This document shows positions 1 through 10,877 of a stretch of DNA of 64,000 bases, piece by piece; the first letter of the stretch is position 1, and each line of letters starts with the position of its first letter. The translations under genes and the position numbers were made by a program. Source of the DNA: Wurfbainia villosa (Eukaryota > Streptophyta > Magnoliopsida > Zingiberales > Zingiberaceae); NCBI GenBank assembly GCA_025175895.1, contig CM046004.1:1364001-1428000 (forward strand), written 5' to 3'. The notes under the pieces are model-generated. The model had not been told where the DNA came from, made no database searches, and was given only the letters and a program-made list of their open reading frames with translations.

Positions 1-113
1 GGTAATATATAGAAAGTGCATGAACAACATATAAAGATAGATCTACAAGTATACATGTGAAGATCTACAGGTATACAGCATGAGTCCAATAGACATACAG
101 TCATATCCATATC
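1..113 (-). repeat. LTR fragment fused to the interior of E
   Basis: These bases are nearly identical to 3464-3576 inside the E LTR (same order of the AGATCTACA and GTATACAGCATGAG blocks). At about 108-113 the LTR match ends inside CCATATC, and from 114 the sequence continues as internal sequence, matching the reverse complement of A at about 33900-33925. The shared CCATATC at the join points to an illegitimate recombination or deletion rather than a normal LTR border. Confidence 0.75.
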
Positions 114-2988
114 GGACGGATTAACTAACACTAACACAAAAGTCAGCCACCTTCTAGGCCCTGAAACCTAGCTTCACAAACTTTCAACCAGGTGATTTCC
201 ATCACCTTCTTGGTTCAACAAGTCAGCGGTATAGTAACTCTAGAGCATCATATCCCCATCTACGGTAAATACCAAATCAATCTAGGGAAACCACAACTTC
301 CCTCAAGATTGGGAATATATCCATAAATATATCCTCCGCAAATATGATGCCAAGCGATCTCAAATACTCCAAGAGTACTTGATTCCTCAGATCCATGAAC
401 GACTAAATCGTCGATAAGTCTAACAACATTATCAATCATCTCTATACACCTGAATCCTTTTTCTCCACGCTAATGATAGCTCAATCATCACACCGACAAT
501 GATAATTGTATGACACTAAGTCACTACATTATCAAACCTCCAGTCGTAGACCAACCCTAGGATATACACAGGTGTCATTTAGCTGATCTAAACAAATCAT
601 CTATCCCTAACAAAGGATACTCCTTCTCAACTACTGCATTCCAATCATCGATAATCGATGCATAACCTCAAAGGTCTGTCTCTCTTTTAACAAAAGTTAC
701 GAGTCTTCTCAAGAAGAAACACTAGGAAAGATAAATCTCCCATGGTGTTTAGCAACACTAATACCAATAAAATCATCTCCCGGTATGAGGTCCCCAATAT
801 AAGGACTATTCCCGAAATCACCTCAATCGCATATTCCACTTGCCCATACAGTGGCAAGCTCGAGAGTTCATCCGTAACTACATCCGCATACTCTCGGATT
901 ATACGTACATCCGAGAGTCCTAGTATACCAACGCTCCAACAATCCAACTATCCGTAAGGATATGTCTATAGTGGAGGTATGTCTAGCAAAGGCTAAGGGT
1001 ATCCCTTGACTTCTTGATTGTTGATCCACATCTCACCTGACGATAGAGAAAATCACCAACTCACAAGTCAATAGGAACCCTTCAAACCCTATCCAAGAAT
1101 GTTCTAGACAAAGATACCTGTAAACTACCAGTATCTCTCGATATATCCGCAAATAGGATAACCTAAAGTAATACCCCGAAGGACCGATCCTTCGGTCTTC
1201 TATACTTCTTCGTGAGTAATCATGTAACTCGTCCAACTTCTGCTCTTGGCGACTGAGCACAAGTAGATGCGAAAGACTACCATGGAGAACTGAAATCAGC
1301 TGCTGAAACTGAGGTACAAACTGAAACAACTGCAATGGAGATGATAAACACTGTTGTACTGACAAAAGGTACATATCTGGCTATAAAATACTGAAGAACT
1401 GCCAACATCGTAGCACGCTCCAACTCTGTGAAAGGTATAGCTGCGTTTGAAGAATACAGCATAGATACGACCATCGTCGTATACTCTCTCTCCTCTGAAC
1501 AAATCATAACCACGCCTGGGAAGGTAACAGTTGTCGTCGTCTGGGTCTTCTGAGATGTCTTCGGCTGATACTGCTGAGTAACTCGCTTCTTCCGGATGAA
1601 AGTATCAAAGAGCTCCAACTATATCTGAGGTAGTAGATCGCTGCTGATGTGATAATCTAATATGCTGTGATAACTCGGCTTTCGAGGTTGTGGATCGTCC
1701 GCTCGAAAGCATCATCCATAGTCTTCAACTGAGTCTTAAAAGTACATACTCTCCTCGTAGATACCGGCTGCTTATAGTAGAAACAGATACAATGGTCCAT
1801 CGGATAATCTGGCTCTGTGTCTCATCGTAACCCGCACTGCACACCTATAATCTCCCTTCGGAGTCTTTCCTCCGAAGTTCAGATAAACATGAGAAGTCAC
1901 GACAATCTACAATCACTCTTCTATGATCGGAAAACCCTCCAATAGTCGCCCGTGACTCACGACTTTAATCTTGCTCCTTTTTATCCAACATACGGATACT
2001 TCTGATTCCAATAATTTGACTTGCAATATATGCTTATCAAATCTCCAACTCTTAAAACACTTGCTACGGAGTCATTTATATACACATGACTCGGTCTATG
2101 CACTTCCGGTAGGATCCGATAGGAGACCCAAACATCATGATCAAGATGTCAACCGATAAACCCGTGGGTGGCCAAAACCAACCCAATCACATTCTTGGGC
2201 TATTAAATAGTCGTAACTTCCGCAAGTCTAACGACTCTGCATGGTACTTCCATTACCAAACGATCACTCTACCTAAAGCCCAAGAATTCCTTGACAATGA
2301 GTCAAAGAAAATGACGTGGGGAAATACTATCTCACAACATCACTGAACTGTGACCAAGTGATACATTATTTCCCGTAGGTTATTTCCTATATCTTCCATC
2401 AAGTACCGGCTAAATCCGGATAATGGTATTCAACTACCACTTCTATCTTCGTATAACACGAGTTAAGTACTCAAAAGTACTCCCAAAGTTATACAACCTA
2501 GAACGACCATCTCAGGGATCAACATTCCTATGAATATCATCCCCTAATTTTCTACTATCTGCATCAGCAATAGTATACTCGCTTAGTCCATTACCCCTCA
2601 GGTAATAATCTGACAAACATAATTAGTGGAAATCCTTAGGACTATAATCCTTGATCTCCCCAAGAGATGTGCCTACCTAATCCCTGCTTTCCGACTCGGT
2701 ATCAGTCGGCTCTCAAAGGTAATTACCTTTTCGATAGCAGGTACATATCTAATAACCTCAACATATCGTTCCCGTGGTCAAACTCAAACCACGGTTACGA
2801 ATACTAACCAATATCCTACAAGTCATCCATGTTATAAGCAACTAAATGCATAACCAATAGAAGGATATGTAATAACAATTAATACCCGCAATACCAGATC
2901 GGATCCCAGAACTCACAAACCAAAACCGAGTAAAGCAAAACTCGATGTCCGAACGAAATAAAATCCGAAAATGGACTTCGCAACCTAG
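114..2988 (-). pseudogene. Degraded gypsy gag-pol of element E
   Basis: No long open frame survives, but the stretch is colinear with the interiors of A and B read in reverse. The part around 600-700 corresponds to the reverse transcriptase segment whose motif C-I-D-Y-R and I-D-D-L is still readable in B (about 42938-43010). The part around 1790-1830 corresponds to a segment upstream of that in A (32214-32260). Stops and frameshifts occur throughout. The protein is therefore not made from this copy. Domain limits cannot be set from sequence alone. Confidence 0.7.
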
Positions 2989-3001
2989 GGCTCTGATACC
3001 A
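2989..3001 (-). other. Primer binding site (initiator-Met tRNA) of E
   Basis: The minus strand reads TGGTATCAGAGCC, the standard plant initiator-methionine tRNA primer site. It lies 7 bases from the LTR end at 3009, separated by an AT-rich spacer, as in the related elements. It fixes the orientation of E and its LTR boundary. Confidence 0.9.
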
Positions 3002-3008
3002 ATAAAAT

Positions 3009-6000
3009 TGTCACGCCCCGGGAGTATGTCGTGCCGAAAAGCAAACGGACGGCATCTCCCCTGTACGTGACAACATATCGGGTTAATACAAGGCTCGTAG
3101 GCCCACAACAACAATATGATATACAAAGATATCAACATATCAAACGCACTAAACACAGCGGAAATATACAACAGATAAAACAATATACAATGACCCAACT
3201 GTGCACTCTGGAGTGACTTGACACGGCAAGAAACATAATAGAAGTCACATCGAAAGCCAAATACATACAACACGTCCGTATATCACAGATACGGAAACAA
3301 TACAGGCTAAAAACCCAAACCAACAATCAGAAGGACAAATAACACGGAAAACATATCCATTCGTCCGTGTGAGATGGGATCACCGCGGAGCTCAACGCCC
3401 AAGAAATCTTCTACATTATGCATGTGAAGCCTGTGGTCCAGGTGGTGTGAGTATAAACTCAGGGGTAATATATAGAAAGTGCATGAACAACATATAAGGA
3501 TAGATCTACAAGTATACATATGAAGATCTACAGGTATACAGCATGAGTCCAATAGACATACAGTCATATTCATATCTAATAACAAGTAACTACAGTAAAG
3601 TTATACTCAATGTATATACTAAACTGATCAACTGAACAGGAAGTAATGTACCAACGTACCCGACGGTCTGCAACACCATAAGCTATATCATCCTGACAGA
3701 TATACAATAACATATCCCATATAATGTATCAAGTCAATCCCATACCTGACCAATACTCCAACATATGAACAATATATGATCACCTGTAATAACAACCCGG
3801 TCCGTACCACACAATGACATGATGCTAATCAAATGCATATAACAGTCTGAATCAACGCATATATCATGCTCAACACATAGCAGTAAATAAAAATGCAGAT
3901 GACATGTATCATGATGAACAACCATATGCAGCAATCATAGCTCAATCAAATACAGCATCTCACAGGTATATGTAAAACATATATCAAATACATGCATACA
4001 TATATATCAGCAGTGCATATGCATGGCCATGTCTGCGGACCCGTCCAACCACGACCAAGATGGCCGGGTGGCACGACATGACGACTAGCCCGACTCCATC
4101 CACTACTACTCGGTGGACCGAGTTGGGTAGTATGAATGAGCATATATAAGCGTAATGAGCTAACTACTCCCGAGGGTCCTCTGCTGGGTCGCCCGCCACT
4201 ACCCATGAGTAGACGAACTCAGACACAGACAACCGCGTCGCACACAACCAGGTCTATAGTGGGTGAGTGCTAACACCACTACTGTGCGCATCTCCGGCTA
4301 CCACCATCCCTAGTGAGCGCGACATCCAATGCTCTGTCCTCAACCTCGCTACCACTACCCCGAGTGGCGGGAGGCGGGATGACTGACGACGTCCTCATCC
4401 ACAAGGGAGACCTCACGATGCATGCAATGTAATGATGCATAGTTCCATACATGTATCCTCGCCTCACTCCTATCCCATGGGGAGTCTGGTCAACCAAAAG
4501 TCAACTATGCAAGGACTACAATCACAAGACTCTCTCTATCGCACAAAGAGTCATACTCATCCGATCCACCACGCTAAGACCTCTAGTCGAGCGATATATA
4601 CAATCGGCCGTCCATATAACCATACACAGCACACAATCCATAATGGATATACCATCGCTAGGACTCTAGTCAATGGTCACATAATCGACAACCATACACT
4701 TATCTATGCAATGCATAACTAGATCCACCATAAATGCACCACTAATACGGTTATGATATAACGATCGACTCCATAATCCAATCCATCACCTAACTCTAGT
4801 TAGGTAACACAGTAACCCTATCTGAGGTCACAAGATAACCCTAACCACATGTACTTACTGAACATCTATCAGCTAATACATAATAGGGTTTATAGTTCCT
4901 ATCCGTGCTAGATAATCAATGAGTAACAGAGTATATATCTCAAAGGTCAAGGCAGTACAAGCATATGATTAAATAAGAGTGGATTTAAGGTAAACAGGTA
5001 TAAACATATATCCAAGATCATGCACAGGAATTTGATCAAAACTACCGGACCAGGTAGATATTACCCACCTGATACGAAGCTCGAATAATCCTCACGACTG
5101 TGGACGTGCTTCGTATCCCAAACCTGAACATAATAACAAACAATGATTAAGTACAGGTATTCAACAAATAACTGCACAGCACGCAACCACCGTCTATAGT
5201 GGGTGAGTGCGCTAACTACCACTCTGTACAGTGGCCAAGTGCGCATCTCCAGCTACCACCATTTAAAGTGGCCGAGCGCGGCACATCAATGCTCTACCCT
5301 CAACCCTGCTACTACTATCCCGAGTGGCCGGGGAGGCAGGATGACTGATGACCCGTCTCAACCACAAGGGAGACTCAGTCGTCAGCATGCATGCAATGTA
5401 ATGATGCATAGCTCGCACACAAACCCTCACAACACTCCCTAACCCACGGGGAGTCCTAGTCAACCAAAAGTTAACCATGCAAGGTCTACTAATCTGTGAT
5501 CGCATCCTATTTATCTATGTACAGATAAATAGATACATCAAGGTAACCCACTAAGTCCACACTAGTGACCATAACCCTATTTATCTATGTACGGTATAAC
5601 AACCGATCCCATATATTGGACCCATCACCCCGCCTAGTGATGCAACCCGGTAACCCCATCTAAGTCCACACTAGTGACCATAACCACATGCATTTAACTG
5701 AATACCCATCAGCTAACACACAAGTAGGGTTGTAATTCATATCCAAGATAAAGGAATGATGAATTAACAGCAATATCTCAAAGATCAAAGACTAAGTACA
5801 AGCACATGATAAAACATGAGTGGATCTAAGATAAATAGGTATAAACATATATCCAAGATCATGCACTAGAATTCAATCAAAACTATCGGACCAGGTAGAT
5901 ATTACCCACCTGATACGAAGCTCGAATAATCCTCACGACCGCGGATCTGCTTCGTATCCCAAACCTGCACAATAGTAACAAATTATGGTTAAGTACAAGT

Positions 6001-6846
6001 CTCTAATAATTATACGAACAAAATACTAATTCATTCTATATTCGCATCCTTCCCTCGTCTACGAGTAAGAACCCCAATTATCCCAAATACGAGACACCAT
6101 GGACAGTAAAAGAAAACAATCGAAACTACCAACAGTGAGACGCACAACCAAACGGATCTAATCCCAAATCACACGAATACCACAGATGACAATATTAGGT
6201 TAGATCCATCTTACCGGCTCTAAACTCCACCGGTAGATAAATTTCCCCAATCCCGGCTGCTCGCCGAACCAATCCAAGCTCCGATCACTGCCATCCATAG
6301 ATCCCAGCTAAATACAACCCGAAAATCCAGATCTCCACTCGAAAGGGAAAGGAAATGATCGATCCTTACCTTCCAGGTAGCTCACCGCCGCAGCGACAGC
6401 ACCACTGTCTCGTCGAGCGAAAGAAATGTTGTTGGGATCTTCCCCCGGCGAACACCCACTCGATCCTTGGCCGGTTATCAGCCAAGTGGTGGCACCGTCG
6501 AACTGCTTTCGCCAGTCGCCGACGATCTGGAACCCGGCGACGCGATCGCGCGAAGCGAAGAACCGAGGCGGAGAAGAGAAGGAGACGGTGAAATCGTGAG
6601 GCGAAGAGATGTGCGACGCGGAGAAGGAAGAAATGGGGATCGCGATGCGTTCGGTTCGTTCGACGACTTTTAAAAGCCGTTCGATTCTTGGTTCAGCTCA
6701 GCCGGTTCAGCCTTCAACCCAAGTCAAATCCAATCCGATTTAGCCCATTTCCAACCCAAATTTAATCCACTAATTAACCCCACTTAATCTACTAATTAAA
6801 CCCAATTAATTAAAGGGTTAATCAATTTTTTTTCCCGTATACTACA
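3009..6846 (-). repeat. 5' LTR of element E (3.8 kb)
   Basis: In element orientation the LTR starts TGTAGTATACGGG at 6846 and ends CCCGGGGCGTGACA at 3009. The first part resembles the start of solo LTR D (AACCCTTTAATTAATTGGG block). A CTTTTAAAAG TATA-like box at 6667-6676 is followed by a GC-rich block (about 6660 down to 6240). Further in come two copies of the GATACGAAGC inverted-repeat cassette (5071-5117 and 5912-5958), stem-loop modules (4028-4370 and 5192-5335), and the shared terminal block near 3010-3110. It is longer than the A and B LTRs, apparently because of an internal tandem duplication. Confidence 0.88.
4242..6000 (-). repeat. Internal tandem duplication in the E LTR
   Basis: Two adjacent units, about 4242-5179 and 5180-6000, repeat the same order of landmarks: GTCTATAGTGGGTGAGTG, a stem-loop stretch, ATGCAATGTAATGATGCATAG, GGTCAACCAAAAGT or its variant, TACATGCTT-like AT-rich DNA, the GGTAGATATTACCCACCTGATACGAAGC block, and CGTATCCCAAACCTG. 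The A, B and D LTRs contain this order only once. Unit borders are approximate. Confidence 0.7.
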
Positions 6847-7389
6847 ATTTATCTATTTGATGAGTCATAGTCAACATGTCAGTCGATTGAGCTGTCGGCA
6901 CAAAACTTATTAGTTGTTATTTCTATTTGACTAATCTACTAATTGTCTATTATCAATCGACTGATGCAAATTAGATGAACTAGACATCAAAGGAGATGAA
7001 GGAAATAGTTATGATCCATTAGATTTAGTCAAAGTCATTCATGGATATTGTCGGTCAACGGGTAAACCTTAGATGAAGCAATCATTAAGGGAAACAATCA
7101 GGATGTGTTGGAATTCATTAAATCAATCGATTGATGCATACAAACTAGTCTACTCGCAAATGTCACATTTGTAAGATCGTGTTAAGATTTTATTGCAAAA
7201 GGAGACTTTAAAATGGGCCCAAAGGTCATATTTTGTTGAGTCACATTATTATACCTACGTTTGTTATAAATTTTTGGTACTTATTATTAACAGTCATGTA
7301 AGAGGGGGTTCTCTAACTCTGACATATTATTGAAGAGGAGAAAATATAGAAGATTGAGTGATCCATCAAAGGATCATAGATGGGACTAT
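6847..7389. other. Unassigned AT-rich stretch left of LTR G
   Basis: No convincing coding frame. It contains scattered CAGTCGATTG and TCAATCGATTGATG motifs like those of the copia-type sequences elsewhere in the window, so it is probably retrotransposon-derived. Only its first 110 bases have a counterpart in copy 2 of the duplication. Confidence 0.5.
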
Positions 7390-7394
7390 AGGAG

Positions 7395-9397
7395 TGTCAT
7401 GACTCGGAAGTTTTCATCCCTATATGACAGGTAGCCTCCCTGCTCATCACTGCATCAAAAACATAAAGAGTACCCAAGAAGTATATACAAAGTTGTACGA
7501 ACGTAAATATATAATACTTTATTAAATGACGTAGAATAATATAACTAGATGTTTATTGCAAAATATTGACTCGACTATACCATGACATGATTAACACACC
7601 GATTTATGCAGAGTAATGAAAAAAATATTAAAATATCAAAATGCATAAATAATAAACAATGCTAAAAAAATAAACTAAATGGACTTTGTAGAAAGTATCT
7701 CTAAGCTCTCACTAAGCAATCTGAAAATCAAAAGAACGGAGAGTGAGCACAATGTATAAAATAAAGTAAAGAAAGACGTACATAAATATATATAATTCAA
7801 TATATCAATAGCAAAAGAGAACATTTATATTTTCACATTTTAGACATCATTAATTTATTACTTTTTCTCATCAATCCATTATTCATTCTTTAGTAAATTC
7901 CATCCGTTTTCCTCAACTTTTATTTTCAACATTAACTACATATTGTTCTTACTTAAATTTATAAATCAAGTCAACATAATTATATACTAAATGAGTGAAC
8001 GACTTGCAATCAATTTGATATGAAAATACATAATATATAAATATAAAATAAGAGTGAGCGCCTTGCAACCCATCCAATAGAGATGCATTGTATATGCATA
8101 GGGTGAACAACCTTCAACCCATCCAATACGAAATGCATCATATATATGCATATATACATACATGTATATGGGGATGAACGACCTGCAATTCATCTAAAAT
8201 ATCTCACATGAAAAAAATAGAATGAACGACCCATAGTCCATCCCGTGAGATGCCTCATACGAAAATAGGATGAACGACCCATAACCACCCAATGAGGTAA
8301 GTTATTTATTATTTTATAATAATAATTATTTTTTCAAGCACAAAGTAAAAACTCTATATTTATAGAGCATTATTCAGTTAGTCAATATGAACAATCTTTT
8401 AACTTTTATTGCTTATAGAATCAAAATTCTATAACACAAAGGTTATATTCATTTCATTATTAATTTAGTTGGGAGAGTATTATGACTTCTTGCAACCATT
8501 TAGTCGAAGCTCTAGAATTTAGTTATAAGCAATCGTCTTCCTAAAATCATTTTTTTTCTACCTGTTCACATTGAGTTCTCATATAGTATGAATTTTCCTT
8601 AAGAGGATTACTCTAAGTTTACATAAAGTTCAACATTTGACTATCATGGATATCATGTATAAATTTTCATAAGGTACAATGGTTTAATAAACAACAAAGA
8701 ATATAAAAAGTCAAGCAAATATAAAAGAATAAGATCATGTAATAGAGATATAAAAGAGTATATAATTAATTTTAGTCTACAAGATTAATGCATCACTAAT
8801 AAAAAAAATTTATAACTAAGGTATGATTTAAAATTTTCGAGAGCAAGGATATCATAAATCGTCTTTTCCATCGTCATTCCTCCAATTAATCCATAGGAAT
8901 ATTTAAATCATAAAGAAAAAATATTAATCTACTTTTTGTTTCAAAACTAAATCATCATGAATTACTTGCTTTTATTTTCATGTTGATAATATTTAATCAT
9001 GCATAAGGTCGTCAAAAAAAACAAATATGAATATTTTACCTAAATTGAAAGTTTTTGTTGTGATGCATCAACGGCACGACGATGATAATTTTGACAAAAA
9101 TGGCGAGAAACATTGTCAATGGGAAGCTACAATGTTGATGGGCAACGACAACAACAATGATGTTAGTAACAATAGTGGAGACGACGATGTGAGAAAAAGC
9201 GATGATGATAAGAAGGATTTGGAGGTTTTTTTTTAAAATAGCATTAGGTTGAGAAAAATAAGAAGAAGAGGCGGCAGATGAAATATGATAGGTTTTGTTC
9301 CATAAGATTTTTATTTTGTTTTGGCAAAATTACAAAAAAAAATCACAATGTTTCAAAAATTACCATTAGACCCCTTTAATTTTTCCATGATATAACA
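7395..9397 (-). mobile_element. Solo LTR G (gypsy type)
   Basis: The sequence starts TGTCATGACTCGG at 7395 and ends CATGATATAACA at 9397, flanked by perfect 5-bp duplications AGGAG (7390-7394 and 9398-9402). It has no interior, primer site or second LTR, so it is a solo LTR left by LTR-LTR recombination. The minus orientation is inferred from the TGTCATGACTCGG end, which corresponds to the TGTCACGCCCCG end of the other minus-strand gypsy LTRs. A minisatellite lies at 7990-8300. The small open frame at 9027-9236 is also present, diverged, in the second copy of G and is not considered a gene. Confidence 0.85.
7990..8300. repeat. Minisatellite inside LTR G
   Basis: Six or so imperfect units of 45-65 bases, each with a core close to GATGAACGACCTGCAATCC, separated by AT-rich spacers. 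The same array occurs at about 22100-22400 in the second copy of G. It occupies the position in which related LTRs carry stem-loop arrays. Confidence 0.75.
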
Positions 9398-9402
9398 AGG
9401 AG

Positions 9403-9779
9403 TCTAGTGCCTACAAACCACATAAATCATTTGTGCCCTTATGATTTGTTATGAACTTGTTTTTATTTATTTCTCTGCTACTATTTTTATTTTTGTTACT
9501 AGGATCATATAAAAAAAGGAGATTTTTTACTTATAGGCATGATTACTCTTCACCTGATCTCCCCCTTTATTATTCACCTCATGATCTCTAACACCGATAG
9601 ATAGACTCAAAATTCTCATTAATGAAAGAAACTACTTTAAAAGAGATGAAAAATCTCATATAAAATATCTTTTTATAATGTGAAAAATAAACACAAGAAA
9701 GATCTAACTAAACATGAGCCCCAGAAGGCCTAGAATGAGTATAAAAAAATAAATACTTGTTATGTATTAGTTATGGACA
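9403..9779. other. AT-rich flank between LTR G and LTR J
   Basis: Low-complexity AT-rich DNA duplicated at 23513-23886. I see no gene, primer site or terminal repeat in it. Confidence 0.5.
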
Positions 9780-10583
9780 TGTTAATGCAATCGACTTATG
9801 CCTGAGATGGACCAAGTTCAAATTGGACATGAGTTGAATTTTGATATTTGAATAACATGTGATGACGTTCTAACAAAATGTGATTGAGTGGTTCATCAAG
9901 AGAGAGATTATTGGTCAAGAGTGACTATGCTTGATTTGATCGTGATGGAGGTTATTGAAGAGAGATATTATTAGTGTAATCATCTTTAGGTCAGATTGAC
10001 TATGAAGGATGTAGGATTCGATGGAAGGTGATTAAATAAGAAGTCAAGTAGATTAAAATTAAACAGATACTTGATAGTTAGAAAAGTCTAAATGGATCAT
10101 GATAAATGAACATTTGGCATGAGATGAAGGAAAAAGAAGTGAGTTATGGAGGACCAGACTTTTAGCGGTTGGAAATCCAATAAAAAAGTTGACAAGAGGT
10201 AAAGCTTAAGTGAATCGTAGATGATCAAACACGTAGCATATAGATGGACGTTCTAATAGATTGTGGGAGATTAAATATTAGACGAGTGAAAAAATCCTAA
10301 CAGGTTAAGAAGGATCGAATATTAGTCGAGTAAGAATATCCTAATAGGTCAAGATTGACCAAATGTTAGATGAGCTTGGAAGTCTAATTAGATCAACGAA
10401 GATAAAATATTTGATATTGGTAAAGTCATAATAAGTCAGAATTAATTGGATGTTAAGTACAAGAGGGATAGTCCAGACAGATTAGTGATGACCAGATATT
10501 CGGTGTCAATGAAATCTTGACAGATCAATGGCGATCAAATGTTAGACAAGTGAAGTCCAAACAAATCAAGAAAAAATATTTTA
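9780..10583 (+). mobile_element. Truncated copia-type LTR J, copy 1
   Basis: The likely start is TGTTAATGCAATCGAC at 9780. From about 10070 it consists of diverged units of roughly 50-60 bases built on a theme such as AAGTCCTAACAGGTCAAG then TTGACCAAATGTTAG, a layout known from the LTRs of long Ty1/copia elements in plants. The copy stops at about 10583, so the LTR is truncated. Copy 2 continues further (62246-63560). The family assignment is inference. Confidence 0.55.
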
Positions 10584-10877
10584 AGAATATTTATATCAGA
10601 AAACTTAATATTTTAAGAATTATCATTCTATTTAAAAAAATATCTTATAAATATGTCTCCATTGAACTGAACGTGCAGATACAATCACGAATCATTGCAG
10701 TGCTGATTCCAAGAAAGCGGTAGCATAATGTTAGTCACTGTAGCTTGTATGCAATCACGAACAGAGCCATTATTTTGCTACGACAACCAAAGTAGATCGA
10801 GGAAGTAACTTCCAGCTTCATGCTTCGACTTCAGGTAAAATTAAATGTTCATACCAATTGAAGCACCCATATAAACC

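Larger units (their letters stand above)
1..6846 (-). mobile_element. Element E, 5' part of a Ty3/gypsy LTR retrotransposon
   Basis: This is a minus-strand gypsy element running off the left edge of the window. Reading leftward there is a full 5' LTR (3009-6846), an initiator-Met tRNA primer site (2989-3001), then a degraded gag-pol remnant down to about position 114. The internal sequence aligns by eye to the reverse complement of element A's interior, for example 600-860 against 33220-33420. The last 113 bases are LTR sequence, not interior, so the element is also rearranged. The right boundary is the LTR end ACTACA at 6846. No target-site duplication can be tested because the other end is outside the window. 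Confidence 0.85.
6847..10583. repeat. Copy 1 of a duplicated 3.7 kb tract
   Basis: The tract is paralogous to 19447-62620 once the younger insertions there are removed. Matching stretches are 6850-6960 with 19447-19560, 7715-7783 with 19620-19687, 7784-10095 with 21897-24200, then 10096-10185 with 58608-58701, and 10186-10583 with 62251-62590. About 700 bases of copy 1 (6960-7715) are missing from copy 2. Homology stops at about 10583. Both copies contain LTR G, so the duplication is younger than that insertion. Confidence 0.85.

Noticed and set aside
2989..3001. tRNA genes at the TGGTATCAGAGCC sites
   Set aside because: These 13-base sites are complementary to a tRNA 3' end and sit next to LTRs. 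No cloverleaf surrounds them.
9027..9236. Acidic small protein frame, also at 23145-23390
   Set aside because: It lies inside LTR G. The two copies differ by indels and the frame is low-complexity Asp/Asn-rich, so it is probably not a gene.
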